Positions 1-7,781 of a stretch of 48,374 bases of DNA are shown piece by piece. The DNA comes from Streptomyces mutomycini (lineage in GTDB: Bacteria; Actinomycetota; Actinomycetes; Streptomycetales; Streptomycetaceae). The position numbers were made by a program, and so were the translations under genes. The stretch is from NCBI RefSeq assembly GCF_001700505.1, contig NZ_MAPV01000111.1, forward strand, positions 1 through 48,374, in the 5' to 3' direction. The notes beneath the pieces were generated by a model. The model did not search any database. It was not told the DNA's origin and saw only the letters and a list, made by a program, of their open reading frames with translations. Positions within the stretch are counted from its first letter, which is position 1, and every line of letters starts with the position of its first letter.

Positions 1-78
1 TTCGGGGCCTGCGGGGCGCGGTCGGGGCCGGGTTAGTCTCGGGGGAGCACACTCGGGACACCACCGGAGAAGAGCCAC

Positions 79-630
79 ATGGACATCGCACCGGCTACGG
101 CAGCACGGGCAGAACTGACCTTCCGCGACGCGACCGAGGACGATGTGCCGGTCCTGGTGCGACTCGTCGAGTCCGCCTACCGCGGCGATGCGAGCCGGGC
201 CGGATGGACCACCGAGGCGGACATCCTCCAGGGGCAGCGCACCGACGCCGACGGGGTGCGCGAGGTGCTCGCGGCGCCCTCGGGACGGGTGCTCGTCGCC
301 GAGCGGGACGGCGCGCCGGTCGCCTGCTGTCAGCTCGAACACCGGGGGGAGGCCGCGTACTTCGGCATGTTCGCGGTCAGCCCGGGGCTGCAGGGGGCCG
401 GACTCGGCAAGGTGATCATCGCCGAGGCGGAGCGCACGGCCCGAGAGGACTGGCGCGCGAGGGAGATGCACATGACGGTGATCTCCGTGCGCGAGGAGCT
501 GATCGCCTGGTACGAGCGACGGGGTTATCGCCGCACGGGTGAGCTGACGCCCTTCCCGTACGGCGACGAGCGCTTCGGCATCCCGCAGCGCGACGACCTC
601 GCGTTCGAGCTGCTGGTCAAGAACCTGTAG
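79..630 (+). CDS. GNAT family N-acetyltransferase
   Basis: The 183-residue protein is a single GNAT domain, which transfers an acetyl group from acetyl-CoA to an amine. The acetyl-CoA-binding motif A is visible around residues 93-115: a hydrophobic strand (YFGMFAVSP), then the pyrophosphate loop QGAGLG. The C-terminal WYERRGY segment is also typical of the fold. The ATG is preceded by GGAGAAG about 7 bases upstream. The substrate cannot be read from the sequence. The gene converges on the phosphodiesterase gene, with a short GC-rich hairpin between them. The family is sure; whether it acts on a small molecule or a protein is unknown. Confidence 0.9.
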   Translation: MDIAPATAARAELTFRDATEDDVPVLVRLVESAYRGDASRAGWTTEADILQGQRTDADGVREVLAAPSGRVLVAERDGAPVACCQLEHRGEAAYFGMFAVSPGLQGAGLGKVIIAEAERTAREDWRAREMHMTVISVREELIAWYERRGYRRTGELTPFPYGDERFGIPQRDDLAFELLVKNL

Positions 631-635
631 AGCGG

Positions 636-660
636 GCGCGGGAGGCGGTGGTCCCCGCGC
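636..660. terminator. Hairpin between convergent genes
   Basis: Arms GCGCGGG (636-642) and CCCGCGC (654-660) pair perfectly across an 11-base loop. The hairpin sits 6 bases after the acetyltransferase stop and 15 bases before the end of the convergent gene, so it could terminate both. There is no U tract, which is usual in Streptomyces. Confidence 0.45.
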
Positions 661-675
661 TGCCCTCCGGGCACC

Positions 676-1359
676 TCAGGCGGTGAAGCGGCTCGCGCGC
701 CGGATCTCCGGATGGTCGGTCGTCGCGCCGTCCAGGTCCAGCGCACGGGCGAGACGCAGGTGGTCCGGGGTGTTCACCACCCAGCCGATCACCTTCAGGC
801 CTTCCGCGTGCGCCAGTTCGACCACCTCGAGGGTGAGGCGCCGGATGTTCAGGGCGAGCGTCGCCGCGCCCACCGCCTTCGCCCGGTCCACCACGTCGCC
901 GTCCCAGCGGCTGGCGATGAGCACCGTACGCACGCCGGGGACCAGCTGCGCGATCTCGGCGACCGCCTCGTCGTGGAACGAGGACACCTCGACGCGGCCG
1001 GCCAGATCGCGCCGCAGCATCACCTCGGCCAGCGCCCTCGCGGCCGCGACGTCCTTGATCTCGGCCTGGAGGGGCGAGCCGATCGCGTCGAGCACCTCCT
1101 CGAAGACGGGCACCCGTTCGCCCTGCCCGGCGTCGAGCTCCCGGAGCTCCGCCATCGTCTTCTCGGCGATCAGCCCCCGCCCGTCCGTCGTGCGGTCCAC
1201 GGCGGCGTCGTGCATCACCGCGAGCGCGCCGTCCTTGCTCAGATGCAGGTCCAGTTCCACGGCGTCCATGCCGGCCTGCTCCGCGTGCGTGAACGAGCGC
1301 AGTGTGTTCTCCGGCTCGACACCCATGACCCCGCGATGACCGATGGTGAGAAAAGTCAA
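676..1359 (-). CDS. Glycerophosphodiester phosphodiesterase
   Basis: This is a GDPD-family TIM-barrel enzyme of about 227 residues. It hydrolyses glycerophosphodiesters to an alcohol and glycerol 3-phosphate and probably acts in the cytoplasm, as no signal peptide is visible. The family signature is at the N terminus: GHRGVMGVEPENT, then the metal-site region ELDLHLSKDG and VMHD. The C terminus keeps the GWVVNTPD strand usual for these proteins. I chose the TTG at 1359 because AGGAG lies 6 bases upstream and homologues begin close to TFLTIGHRG. An ATG at 1476 would add 39 residues of unlikely sequence. Confidence 0.88.
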   Translation of the reverse strand: MTFLTIGHRGVMGVEPENTLRSFTHAEQAGMDAVELDLHLSKDGALAVMHDAAVDRTTDGRGLIAEKTMAELRELDAGQGERVPVFEEVLDAIGSPLQAEIKDVAAARALAEVMLRRDLAGRVEVSSFHDEAVAEIAQLVPGVRTVLIASRWDGDVVDRAKAVGAATLALNIRRLTLEVVELAHAEGLKVIGWVVNTPDHLRLARALDLDGATTDHPEIRRASRFTA

Positions 1360-1605
1360 GGCACTCCTGCTTCCGTCCGTCGTGTACGCCCCGCGTGCGG
1401 CTCCTACCCCCAGGGAAGCAGGTCTCGCGTGCAGGATGGCCTCTGCCCTGCAGTCCGGCGGAAGAAGTTGTCGCACCGATGTGTGACAGGAAAAATAACG
1501 GTGACAATGAGGTGCGGCAGGATAATTTTCTGGCCCCCACTTGTCTGAAGGAACCGCTCATGGATACGGTTGCTTGACGCGAGGTTCTCCCGTGAAGGAA
1601 GTGCT

Positions 1606-3003
1606 ATGACGGAAATTCTTGAGCATGCGACCACCACCGGTGCGATAGCTGCTGCCCAGCGGGTCGTGGAGCACCCGGCCTGGCCCGCGCTCAAGAGCGC
1701 CGTGGAGGAGTTCCGCCCCTGGCAGTCCGAGGACGGGTCGATCGACTTCGCGGCCGACGGTGCTCCCTCCGCCGAATCCGCCGGTGCCGTCATCGGCCGG
1801 GTGATCGACGCGGTCGAGCAGCTCTCCCCGCTGCTCCCGCACGACGCCGCCTACCACCGCGCGCTGGTCGACGACCTGCGCCGCTGGGCCGCGGACGGCT
1901 TCGGAGTCCCGGACTTCCTCGACTCCCTGCTCGCCTTCCAGCCGGCCAGGAACCGCGCGGACGGCCTCCAGCACCTGGTCGTGTTCGCGATGTACACGCA
2001 GAACGGCAACCCGGACCGCAATCTGGAAGCCGTCGTGCTGCGGATGGTCTGGCCCGAGTGGCTCGCCGACCTCGAAGCGACCCGTTACGACAACCCGCTG
2101 TTCTGCGGCATCACCTTCGAGGACTTCACCTCGGGGTACGACACGAACTCCGCCGTGCTCTTCCCCGAGACCATCGCCGTGCGCGAGGCCCCGGAGCGCT
2201 TCAGCTGGGGCGGCATCTTCTGCGACCGTGAGGCCGCCCGTTTCCGCCGTGTGACCGAGGCGTCCGTCGACCTGCTGGGTGTCGAGCTGCCTGACGACAT
2301 CCGCGAGATGATCGGCGACCAGGAGCGCTGCGAGCAGGCCTTCGTGCTCTGGGACATGGTCCACGACCGCACCCACAGCCACGGCGACCTCCCGTTCGAC
2401 CCCTTCATGATCAAGCAGCGCCAGCCGTTCTGGATGTACGGACTCGAGGAGCTGCGCTGCGACCTCACCGCCTTCAAGGAGGCCGTGAAGCTGGAGGCCG
2501 ACGGTTTCGGCCAGGGCCGGGACGTCCAGTTCGCCGTGCTCTTCGACCGGATGTTCCGCTTCCCCGTCACCGGTGAGCGCGTGCGCAACTACGACGGGCT
2601 CGGCGGTCAGCTCCTCTTCGCCTACCTCCACAAGCACGACGTGGTCCGCTGGACCGACAACACCCTCAAGATCGACTGGGCCCGCGCCCCGCAGGTCACC
2701 AACCAGCTCTGCGGAGAGATCGAGAAGCTCTACCGCGACGGCATCGACCGCCCCAAGCTCGTGCACTGGTTCGCCGCGTACGACCTGGTCGCGACCTACC
2801 TCGCACCCCACCCGGGATCCCGCTGGGCCAAGGGCCCGGACGCGCTCGACCTCAGTCTGCCGCCCCGCAAGCTCGTCGACGACGTGCTTCCGGACGAGTT
2901 TCCCCTGAGCATGTTCTATGAGGCGCTCTCCAAAAAGCTGAAGCACGTGATCGCCTCCACCAAGGGGATCACCGCCGCGGACGCCGGGCGGGCAGCCGCA
3001 TGA
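1606..3003 (+). CDS. DUF6421 family protein
   Basis: A 465-residue protein that I recognise as a Streptomyces-wide family of unknown function (DUF6421). It is soluble, with no signal peptide or membrane segment. Conserved-looking blocks are a Tyr/Trp/His-rich core (HDRTHSHGDLPFDPFMIK, about residues 260-277) and FDRMFRFPVTGERVRNYDG. The two His in the HxRxHxH cluster could bind metal, but that is inference. The ATG at 1606 follows GAAGGAAG; a TTG at 1570 would add 12 residues. It is the first gene of a tight operon: the downstream SDR start lies just past its stop, and a threonine-aldolase-like enzyme follows. That suggests a shared pathway of unknown substrate. Confidence 0.85.
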   Translation: MTEILEHATTTGAIAAAQRVVEHPAWPALKSAVEEFRPWQSEDGSIDFAADGAPSAESAGAVIGRVIDAVEQLSPLLPHDAAYHRALVDDLRRWAADGFGVPDFLDSLLAFQPARNRADGLQHLVVFAMYTQNGNPDRNLEAVVLRMVWPEWLADLEATRYDNPLFCGITFEDFTSGYDTNSAVLFPETIAVREAPERFSWGGIFCDREAARFRRVTEASVDLLGVELPDDIREMIGDQERCEQAFVLWDMVHDRTHSHGDLPFDPFMIKQRQPFWMYGLEELRCDLTAFKEAVKLEADGFGQGRDVQFAVLFDRMFRFPVTGERVRNYDGLGGQLLFAYLHKHDVVRWTDNTLKIDWARAPQVTNQLCGEIEKLYRDGIDRPKLVHWFAAYDLVATYLAPHPGSRWAKGPDALDLSLPPRKLVDDVLPDEFPLSMFYEALSKKLKHVIASTKGITAADAGRAAA

Positions 3004-3029
3004 GCGAGGGTTCTGAGGAGGCGGTGGCG

Positions 3030-3794
3030 ATGAACGCAACAGGCGTGACCGACAGCGGCGTGCTCGAGGGCGCCGTGATCGCGGTGGCCGGAGCGGCGGG
3101 GCCGGCGGGGCGCGCCACCCTGCTCAGGCTCGCCGAGGCGGGCGCGACCGTGGTGGCCTCCGACGCCAACCCCGAGCGGCTCGTGGAAGCGGTCGACGCC
3201 GCGCGCTACGCACACGGCGGAGCGACCGTCACCGGCGACACGGTCGACCTGCTCGATCCGGGAGCCGCGCGGGAATGGGCGCTCAAGACGGAGAAGGAAT
3301 TCGGCCGCGTCGACGGCCTGGTCCACCTCGTCGGTGGGTGGCGCGGCGGCTCCGGGTTCGCGGACACCAGCCTGGCCGACTGGGACTTCCTCGAGAAGCT
3401 GCTGATCCGCACGGTCCAGTCGACCTCGCTCGCCTTCCACGACGTCCTCCAGCGCAGTGACCGGGGCCGGTACGTGCTGATCAGCGCGGCCGGTGCCAGC
3501 AGCCCCACCGCCGGCAACGCGGCCTACTCCGCGTCCAAGGCGGCGGCCGAGGCGTGGACGCTCGCCATGGCCGACGCCTTCCGCAAGGCGGGGGGCGAAT
3601 CGGGGCCGACCGCGGCTGCTGCGATCCTGGTGGTCAAGGCACTGGTGCACGACGCGATGCGCGCCGAGCGTCCCAATGCGAAGTTCGCGGGCTTCACGGA
3701 CGTAACGGAGCTGGCCGAGGCCATCGCCGGAGTCTGGGACATGCCCGCCGGAGAAGTGAACGGAAAGCGTCTGTGGCTGACCCCGCAACCGTAA
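3030..3794 (+). CDS. SDR family NAD(P)-dependent oxidoreductase
   Basis: A short-chain dehydrogenase/reductase of about 254 residues. The Rossmann nucleotide loop is AGAAGPAG near residues 17-24, an unusual version of the TGxxxGxG consensus. The catalytic Ser lies in LISAAGASSP and the YxxxK pair in AAYSASKAA. I chose the ATG at 3030 because AGGAGG lies 8 bases upstream. An ATG at 3000 overlapping the DUF6421 stop as ATGA is also possible and would add 10 residues. The substrate is unknown. The overlaps with both neighbours imply translational coupling and a joint role with DUF6421 and the aldolase. Confidence 0.85.
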   Translation: MNATGVTDSGVLEGAVIAVAGAAGPAGRATLLRLAEAGATVVASDANPERLVEAVDAARYAHGGATVTGDTVDLLDPGAAREWALKTEKEFGRVDGLVHLVGGWRGGSGFADTSLADWDFLEKLLIRTVQSTSLAFHDVLQRSDRGRYVLISAAGASSPTAGNAAYSASKAAAEAWTLAMADAFRKAGGESGPTAAAAILVVKALVHDAMRAERPNAKFAGFTDVTELAEAIAGVWDMPAGEVNGKRLWLTPQP

Positions 3795-4855
3795 GGACCG
3801 ATGCGCGACGTCATCACGATCCGCAGGTACGCGGTTTCGCCAGTGACAACTACGCGGGTGCGCACCCGGAGGTCCTCGCAGCCCTCGCCCTCGCCAACGG
3901 TGGCCACCAGGTCGCCTACGGCGAGGACGACTACACCGGGCACCTCCAGAGGATCATGCACAGCCACTTCGGCCCCACCGCCGAAGCCTTCCCCGTCTTC
4001 AACGGCACGGGAGCCAACGTCGTCGCCCTCCAGGCGCTGACCGACCGCTGGGGTGCGGTGATCTGCGCCGAGTCCGCCCACATCAACGTGGACGAGGGCG
4101 GGGCGCCGGAGCGGGTGGGCGGGCTGAAGCTGCTCACCGTGCCCACCCCGGACGGCAAGCTCACGCCGGAGCTCATCGACCGCGAGGCGTATGGCTGGGA
4201 CGACGAGCACCGCGCGATGCCGCAGGTCGTGTCGATCACGCAGAACACCGAGCTCGGCACCGTCTACACGCCGCAGGAGATCCGCGCCATCTGCGACCAC
4301 GCCCATGAGCGCGGTATGAAGGTGCACCTCGACGGGGCCCGGATAGCCAACGCCGCCGCATCGCTGGACGTGCCGATGCGTACGTTCACCAACACGGTCG
4401 GCGTCGACGTCCTCTCCTTCGGCGGTACCAAGAACGGTGCGCTATTCGGCGAGGCCGTGGTCGTCCTGAACCCGGACGCCGTCCGGGCCATGAAGCACCT
4501 GCGCAAGCTGTCGATGCAGCTCGCCTCCAAGATGCGCTTCGTCTCGGTCCAGCTCGAGGCGCTGCTCGCGCGGGACCTCTGGCTGCGCAACGCACGCCAT
4601 GCCAACGCCATGGCCCAGCGGCTCGCAGAAGGGGTCCGGACGGTGGACGGCGTGGAGATCCTCCACCCGGTCCAGGCCAACGCGGTTTTCGCGCGGCTGC
4701 CGCACGAGGTGACCGAACGGCTGCAGAAGCGGTTCCGGTTCTACTTCTGGGACGAGAAGGCCGGAGACGTCCGCTGGATGTGTGCCTTCGACACCCGCGA
4801 GGACGACGTCGACGACTTCGTGCTGGCGCTCAAGGAGGAGATGGCACGGCAGTAG
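3773..4855 (+). CDS. Threonine aldolase-like PLP enzyme
   Basis: A fold-type I PLP enzyme of 360 residues resembling low-specificity L-threonine aldolase, which cleaves beta-hydroxy-amino acids to glycine and an aldehyde. The N terminus has FASDNYAGAHPEV, matching the family opening. The Schiff-base lysine is in SFGGTKNGA, and HLDGARIANAA carries the Asp that pairs with the PLP ring nitrogen. The best start is the GTG at 3773, inside the end of the SDR gene (22-base overlap) with GGAAAG just upstream; no other in-frame start precedes the conserved FASDNY block. The operon setting suggests a specific beta-hydroxy-amino acid substrate rather than housekeeping threonine breakdown. Confidence 0.85.
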   Translation: MADPATVRTDARRHHDPQVRGFASDNYAGAHPEVLAALALANGGHQVAYGEDDYTGHLQRIMHSHFGPTAEAFPVFNGTGANVVALQALTDRWGAVICAESAHINVDEGGAPERVGGLKLLTVPTPDGKLTPELIDREAYGWDDEHRAMPQVVSITQNTELGTVYTPQEIRAICDHAHERGMKVHLDGARIANAAASLDVPMRTFTNTVGVDVLSFGGTKNGALFGEAVVVLNPDAVRAMKHLRKLSMQLASKMRFVSVQLEALLARDLWLRNARHANAMAQRLAEGVRTVDGVEILHPVQANAVFARLPHEVTERLQKRFRFYFWDEKAGDVRWMCAFDTREDDVDDFVLALKEEMARQ

Positions 4856-4885
4856 TGGCATAGATATGCGGTCGACTGGAAATGC

Positions 4886-4914
4886 TTGCATCCGGTCGGC
4901 CGCTTCGCTACGCT
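4886..4914 (+). promoter_or_regulatory. Vegetative-type promoter, leaderless transcript
   Basis: TTGCAT (4886-4891), a 17-base spacer and TACGCT (4909-4914) form a good HrdB-type promoter. The expected transcription start falls on or within 2 bases of the ATG at 4923, and no ribosome binding site precedes that ATG. Together these suggest a leaderless mRNA for the transglutaminase-like gene. Confidence 0.6.
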
Positions 4915-4922
4915 CCGCGGGT

Positions 4923-5522
4923 ATGGAGCTGATCCAGCACGTCCCCGAACTCTCCGCCTATCTCGCCGAAGACGAGGTCATCGACCATCGCCACCCCTTG
5001 GTGAGGGAGGTGTCCGAGCGGCTCGGCTCCACGACGGTCGATGCATATGTATACGCGTCAGCCGCCTATGTGTTCGTGCGCGACACCATCCCTCACTCGA
5101 TGGACGCGGGGGACCCGCGGGTCACCTGGCGCGCGTCCGACGTCCTCGCGGCCCGCACGGGCATTTGTCATGCCAAGTCGCATGCCCTGACCGCCCTGCT
5201 GCGGGCGGCGGGCATTCACGCGGGACTCTGTTATCAGCGGCTCGCCGGGAGCGACGGTGCGGATCCGGTCGTCCACGGCCTGGTCGCGGTGCGGCTTCCC
5301 GGGTGGGAGCGGTGGGTGCGGCAGGATCCGCGTGGCAATACGGGCGGTATCGACGCCCAGTTCTCGGCGGCGGAGGAGCGGTTGGCGTGGGTGCCGCGGC
5401 GACAGTTCAATGAAGTGGACTATCCGGTAGTGTATGACGTACCGAATCCGGCGGTGCTCCACGCGCTCCGGAGCTCCGGCGATCGGGATGAGCTGTCCCT
5501 GAAGCTCCCCACCGCGCTGTGA
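4923..5522 (+). CDS. Transglutaminase-like domain protein
   Basis: A 199-residue protein of the transglutaminase-like superfamily, comprising peptidases, amidases and transglutaminases with a Cys-His-Asp triad. Cys82 sits in RTGICHAKSHALTALLRA, His118 in VVHGLVAVRL and Asp135 in WVRQDPRG, at the expected spacing. There is no signal peptide, so it probably acts in the cytoplasm. The ATG matches the usual N terminus of homologues and has no Shine-Dalgarno, which fits the leaderless promoter upstream. It has its own promoter although it follows the aldolase gene by 67 bases. The substrate is unknown. Confidence 0.85.
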   Translation: MELIQHVPELSAYLAEDEVIDHRHPLVREVSERLGSTTVDAYVYASAAYVFVRDTIPHSMDAGDPRVTWRASDVLAARTGICHAKSHALTALLRAAGIHAGLCYQRLAGSDGADPVVHGLVAVRLPGWERWVRQDPRGNTGGIDAQFSAAEERLAWVPRRQFNEVDYPVVYDVPNPAVLHALRSSGDRDELSLKLPTAL

Positions 5523-5591
5523 GTCCGAGCCCTCGCAGGCCAGGCAGCGCCGCCGGGCCGCGGACCCGACCGCCCCGAAGTAAGGCAGACG

Positions 5592-6284
5592 ATGACCCTC
5601 ACCATCACGATCTCCGACGAGGTCCGCAGCCTGGCCCCGGGCTTCACCCACCTCGCCGTGGAGGCGCGCGGCCTGGTCAACGGGCCCAGCGACGAGACCA
5701 GTTCGGCGCTGCTGGACGACGCTGCCCACAGGCTGGCAGGGCGGCTCGGTGCACGGGCCCCCCACGAGGACCCGCATGTAGCCGCCTGGCGTGAGATGTA
5801 CGCCGCTTTCGGCGCCAAGCCCTCCCGTACCCGCAACTCGGCGGAGGCCCTCGCCAGGCGCGCGCTCACCAATGCGGGGCTGCCGCGCATCAACCGCCTG
5901 GTCGACGCCTACAACGCGGTCAGCGTCGCCCACCTGCTCCCGGTCGGGGGCGAGGACACCGACCGGATCAGGGGCGCGATGCGGCTCGTGCGCGCGACCG
6001 GCCTCGAGCGGTTCCCCACCGTGGCCGGCGGGGAGGATGCCGTGGAGCACCCCGAGCCCGGCGAGGTCGTCTGGTGCGACGACGAAGCCGTCACCTGCCG
6101 GCGGTGGAACTGGCGCCAGGGCGCGCGCACCCGCCTCACCGAGGAATCGGTGAACGCCGTCTTCCTCCTGGAGGCCCTTGCTCCCATGAAGTCCTCGGAA
6201 CTCGTGGCCGCGGCCACCGAGCTCATCGAGTCGCTCGAGAAGCTCAGTCCCGGGGTGCGGACCACGCTCCACGCGCCGGCGTGA
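5592..6284 (+). CDS. B3/4 domain protein (PheT editing-domain-like)
   Basis: This 230-residue protein consists of a B3/B4-type domain, the fold that in phenylalanyl-tRNA synthetase beta subunits edits misacylated tRNA. Typical blocks are AWREMYAAFGAKPSRTRNS and LPRINRLVDAYNAVSVAHLLPVG (abbreviated here to its ends). Free-standing versions are common in bacteria and may hydrolyse mischarged tRNA or bind amino acids, but this is not proven for the subfamily. The ATG is preceded by AAGG. It follows the transglutaminase-like gene after 69 bases on the same strand and could share its transcript. Confidence 0.85.
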   Translation: MTLTITISDEVRSLAPGFTHLAVEARGLVNGPSDETSSALLDDAAHRLAGRLGARAPHEDPHVAAWREMYAAFGAKPSRTRNSAEALARRALTNAGLPRINRLVDAYNAVSVAHLLPVGGEDTDRIRGAMRLVRATGLERFPTVAGGEDAVEHPEPGEVVWCDDEAVTCRRWNWRQGARTRLTEESVNAVFLLEALAPMKSSELVAAATELIESLEKLSPGVRTTLHAPA

Positions 6285-6316
6285 CGTTTCGTCCGCCCAC
6301 GCGCGGGCGCGCCGGG

Positions 6317-7039
6317 TCAGCCCAGCTCGCGTGCCTCCGCGGGCGTCGGCGCGGTACCGCCGAGGTGCGCGGGAACCCACCAGGTGTCGGCCGCGTCCTT
6401 GGGGCGCACCGGATAGGCGCGCTGCGCCGCCTCCAGGAGCTCCTGCACGCGCTCACGCAGCCGACGGGTGATCGCGCCCGCGTACTGGTCGGCCGGGGCC
6501 TCCACGGCCTCGCCCACGCGAATGGTGATCGGGGTGTGGCTGCGCCGGAAATTGCGCGGGCGCCCCTTGGTCCACACCCGCTGGGTGCCCCACAGGGCCA
6601 TCGGGATCAGCGGTACGCCGGCCTCCTGGGCCAGCCGCGCGGCACCCGACTTGAAGCTCTTCAGGGTGAAGGACTGCGAGATGGTGGCCTCGGGGAACAC
6701 GCCGACGATCTCCCCGGCGCGCAGCGACGCCAGCGCGTGCGCGTAGGCGTCCTCGCCCTGGTTGCGGTCGACCGGGATGTGCTTCATGCCGCGCATCAGC
6801 GGACCGGACACCTTGTGCCGGAACACCGACTCCTTCGCCATGAAGCGGACGAGCCGCTTCTGGGGCAGGGCGCCGAGTCCGGTGAAGATGAAGTCCAGAT
6901 AGCTGATGTGGTTGCTGACCAGAACCGCGCCACCGGTCTTCGGGATGTGCTCCGAACCCTGGGTGTCGATCTTCAGGTCGAGCGCCTTGAACAGCGTGCG
7001 AGCGGCGCCGATGACCGGCCGATAGACGAGCTCTGCCAT
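6317..7039 (-). CDS. PlsC-type lysophospholipid acyltransferase
   Basis: A 240-residue acyltransferase of the PlsC/LPLAT family, which transfers an acyl chain to lysophosphatidate or a related acceptor at the membrane. The catalytic NHxxxxD motif is NHISYLD near residues 42-48. The acceptor-binding block is FPEATIS (normally FPEGT), and VPLIPMALWGTQR follows. The gene is monocistronic and divergent from the thioredoxin gene. The Gly-to-Ala change in the FPEGT block occurs in some actinobacterial paralogues, so it does not argue against activity. Which of several Streptomyces PlsC paralogues this is cannot be told. Confidence 0.88.
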   Translation of the reverse strand: MAELVYRPVIGAARTLFKALDLKIDTQGSEHIPKTGGAVLVSNHISYLDFIFTGLGALPQKRLVRFMAKESVFRHKVSGPLMRGMKHIPVDRNQGEDAYAHALASLRAGEIVGVFPEATISQSFTLKSFKSGAARLAQEAGVPLIPMALWGTQRVWTKGRPRNFRRSHTPITIRVGEAVEAPADQYAGAITRRLRERVQELLEAAQRAYPVRPKDAADTWWVPAHLGGTAPTPAEARELG

Positions 7040-7196
7040 CTGGATGAAGACCCTTCTTCAATGCCTGGGGAGGGTTCTCCCGGCGGAAGTTACGCAGCCG
7101 TAGGTTTTCGGCATTGGGGCGATCGTGCCCCATGCGCGACGCCGTGGCCAGCCCCAAAGGCCCCAGGGCGAGAGATTCTCGTCACGTGAATAGTGC

Positions 7197-7224
7197 GGGA
7201 ATGTAATGGGGTCGCGGGATGCTG
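7197..7224 (+). promoter_or_regulatory. Candidate SigR-type promoter for thioredoxin
   Basis: GGGAAT (7197-7202), 18 bases, then GCTG (7221-7224) resembles the oxidative-stress sigma-R consensus GGGAAT-N18-GTTG with one mismatch. It lies 35 bases before the thioredoxin start, and thioredoxin genes are classic SigR targets. The -10 mismatch keeps this tentative. Confidence 0.4.
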
Positions 7225-7258
7225 ACCCTTTGCGCGGAGCTCCGAGAGGGAGGCAGGG

Positions 7259-7585
7259 ATGGACGGGCGGACGACCGCCGAGACGCTGGACGCAGCCCAA
7301 CTCGGCGCGGAACTGGGGGATCGGGCCACGCTGGTGCAGTTCTCCAGCGCCTTCTGCCAGCCGTGCCGTGCCACCCGGCGCACCCTCGCGGAGGTCGCCG
7401 GCATGGTCGAGGGCGTCACCCACGTCGAGATCGACGCCGAGGCGCATCTCGCCCTCGTGCGCGCTCTCGGTATCAGCCGGACCCCCACGGTCCTGGTGCT
7501 CGACTCGGAGGGCCGCATCGTGCGCAGGGCGGCGGGCCCGCCGCGTACGGCGGATGTCGTCGCCGCGCTGGGGCACGCGATGTGA
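7259..7585 (+). CDS. Thioredoxin family protein
   Basis: A 108-residue single-domain thioredoxin for cytoplasmic thiol-disulfide exchange. The active site is Cys33-Gln-Pro-Cys36 (FCQPCRATRR), an uncommon dipeptide compared with CGPC. The cis-Pro is in ISRTPTVLVLD. The ATG follows a strong GAGGGAGG. Upstream there is a sigma-R-like element, and downstream on the same strand lie a leader peptide and a flavin reductase, so the block looks like a thiol and redox response unit. The Gln in the CxxC may shift redox potential; this is inference. Confidence 0.88.
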   Translation: MDGRTTAETLDAAQLGAELGDRATLVQFSSAFCQPCRATRRTLAEVAGMVEGVTHVEIDAEAHLALVRALGISRTPTVLVLDSEGRIVRRAAGPPRTADVVAALGHAM

Positions 7586-7657
7586 CGGGCCGTGACGCTT
7601 CTCCCACATGACGGGACACACTTGACTGCGCACACCACGCATCGTCACTCTGACGCT

Positions 7658-7738
7658 ATGCCGCCAGAAAACCTTCTCTCCGGCCGGGTCCATGTCGATC
7701 TCGTGCGCCACGCGAGCGCGCGCTGTCCGGGAGCCTGA
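7658..7738 (+). CDS. Putative regulatory leader peptide, 26 residues
   Basis: This short frame encodes a 26-residue peptide beginning MPPENLL and ending with VHVDLVRHASARCPGA. The VDL-R-xSAxC pattern matches the putative leader peptides known ahead of sulfur- and flavin-related genes in Streptomyces. A lone Cys lies four residues before the stop. The stop is 43 bases before the flavin reductase start. I infer that ribosome stalling near the Cys codon regulates the downstream gene in response to cysteine supply. No strong Shine-Dalgarno is visible. Confidence 0.65.
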   Translation: MPPENLLSGRVHVDLVRHASARCPGA

Positions 7739-7781
7739 CGAGCCCACGGACCCGTACGCCTCCCGCGGAAGGATCTTTCCC

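Noticed and set aside
6074..7189. Long plus-strand frame overlapping the PlsC gene
   Set aside because: It is antisense to a clear PlsC protein, is Arg/Gly-rich with no motif, and has no ribosome site.
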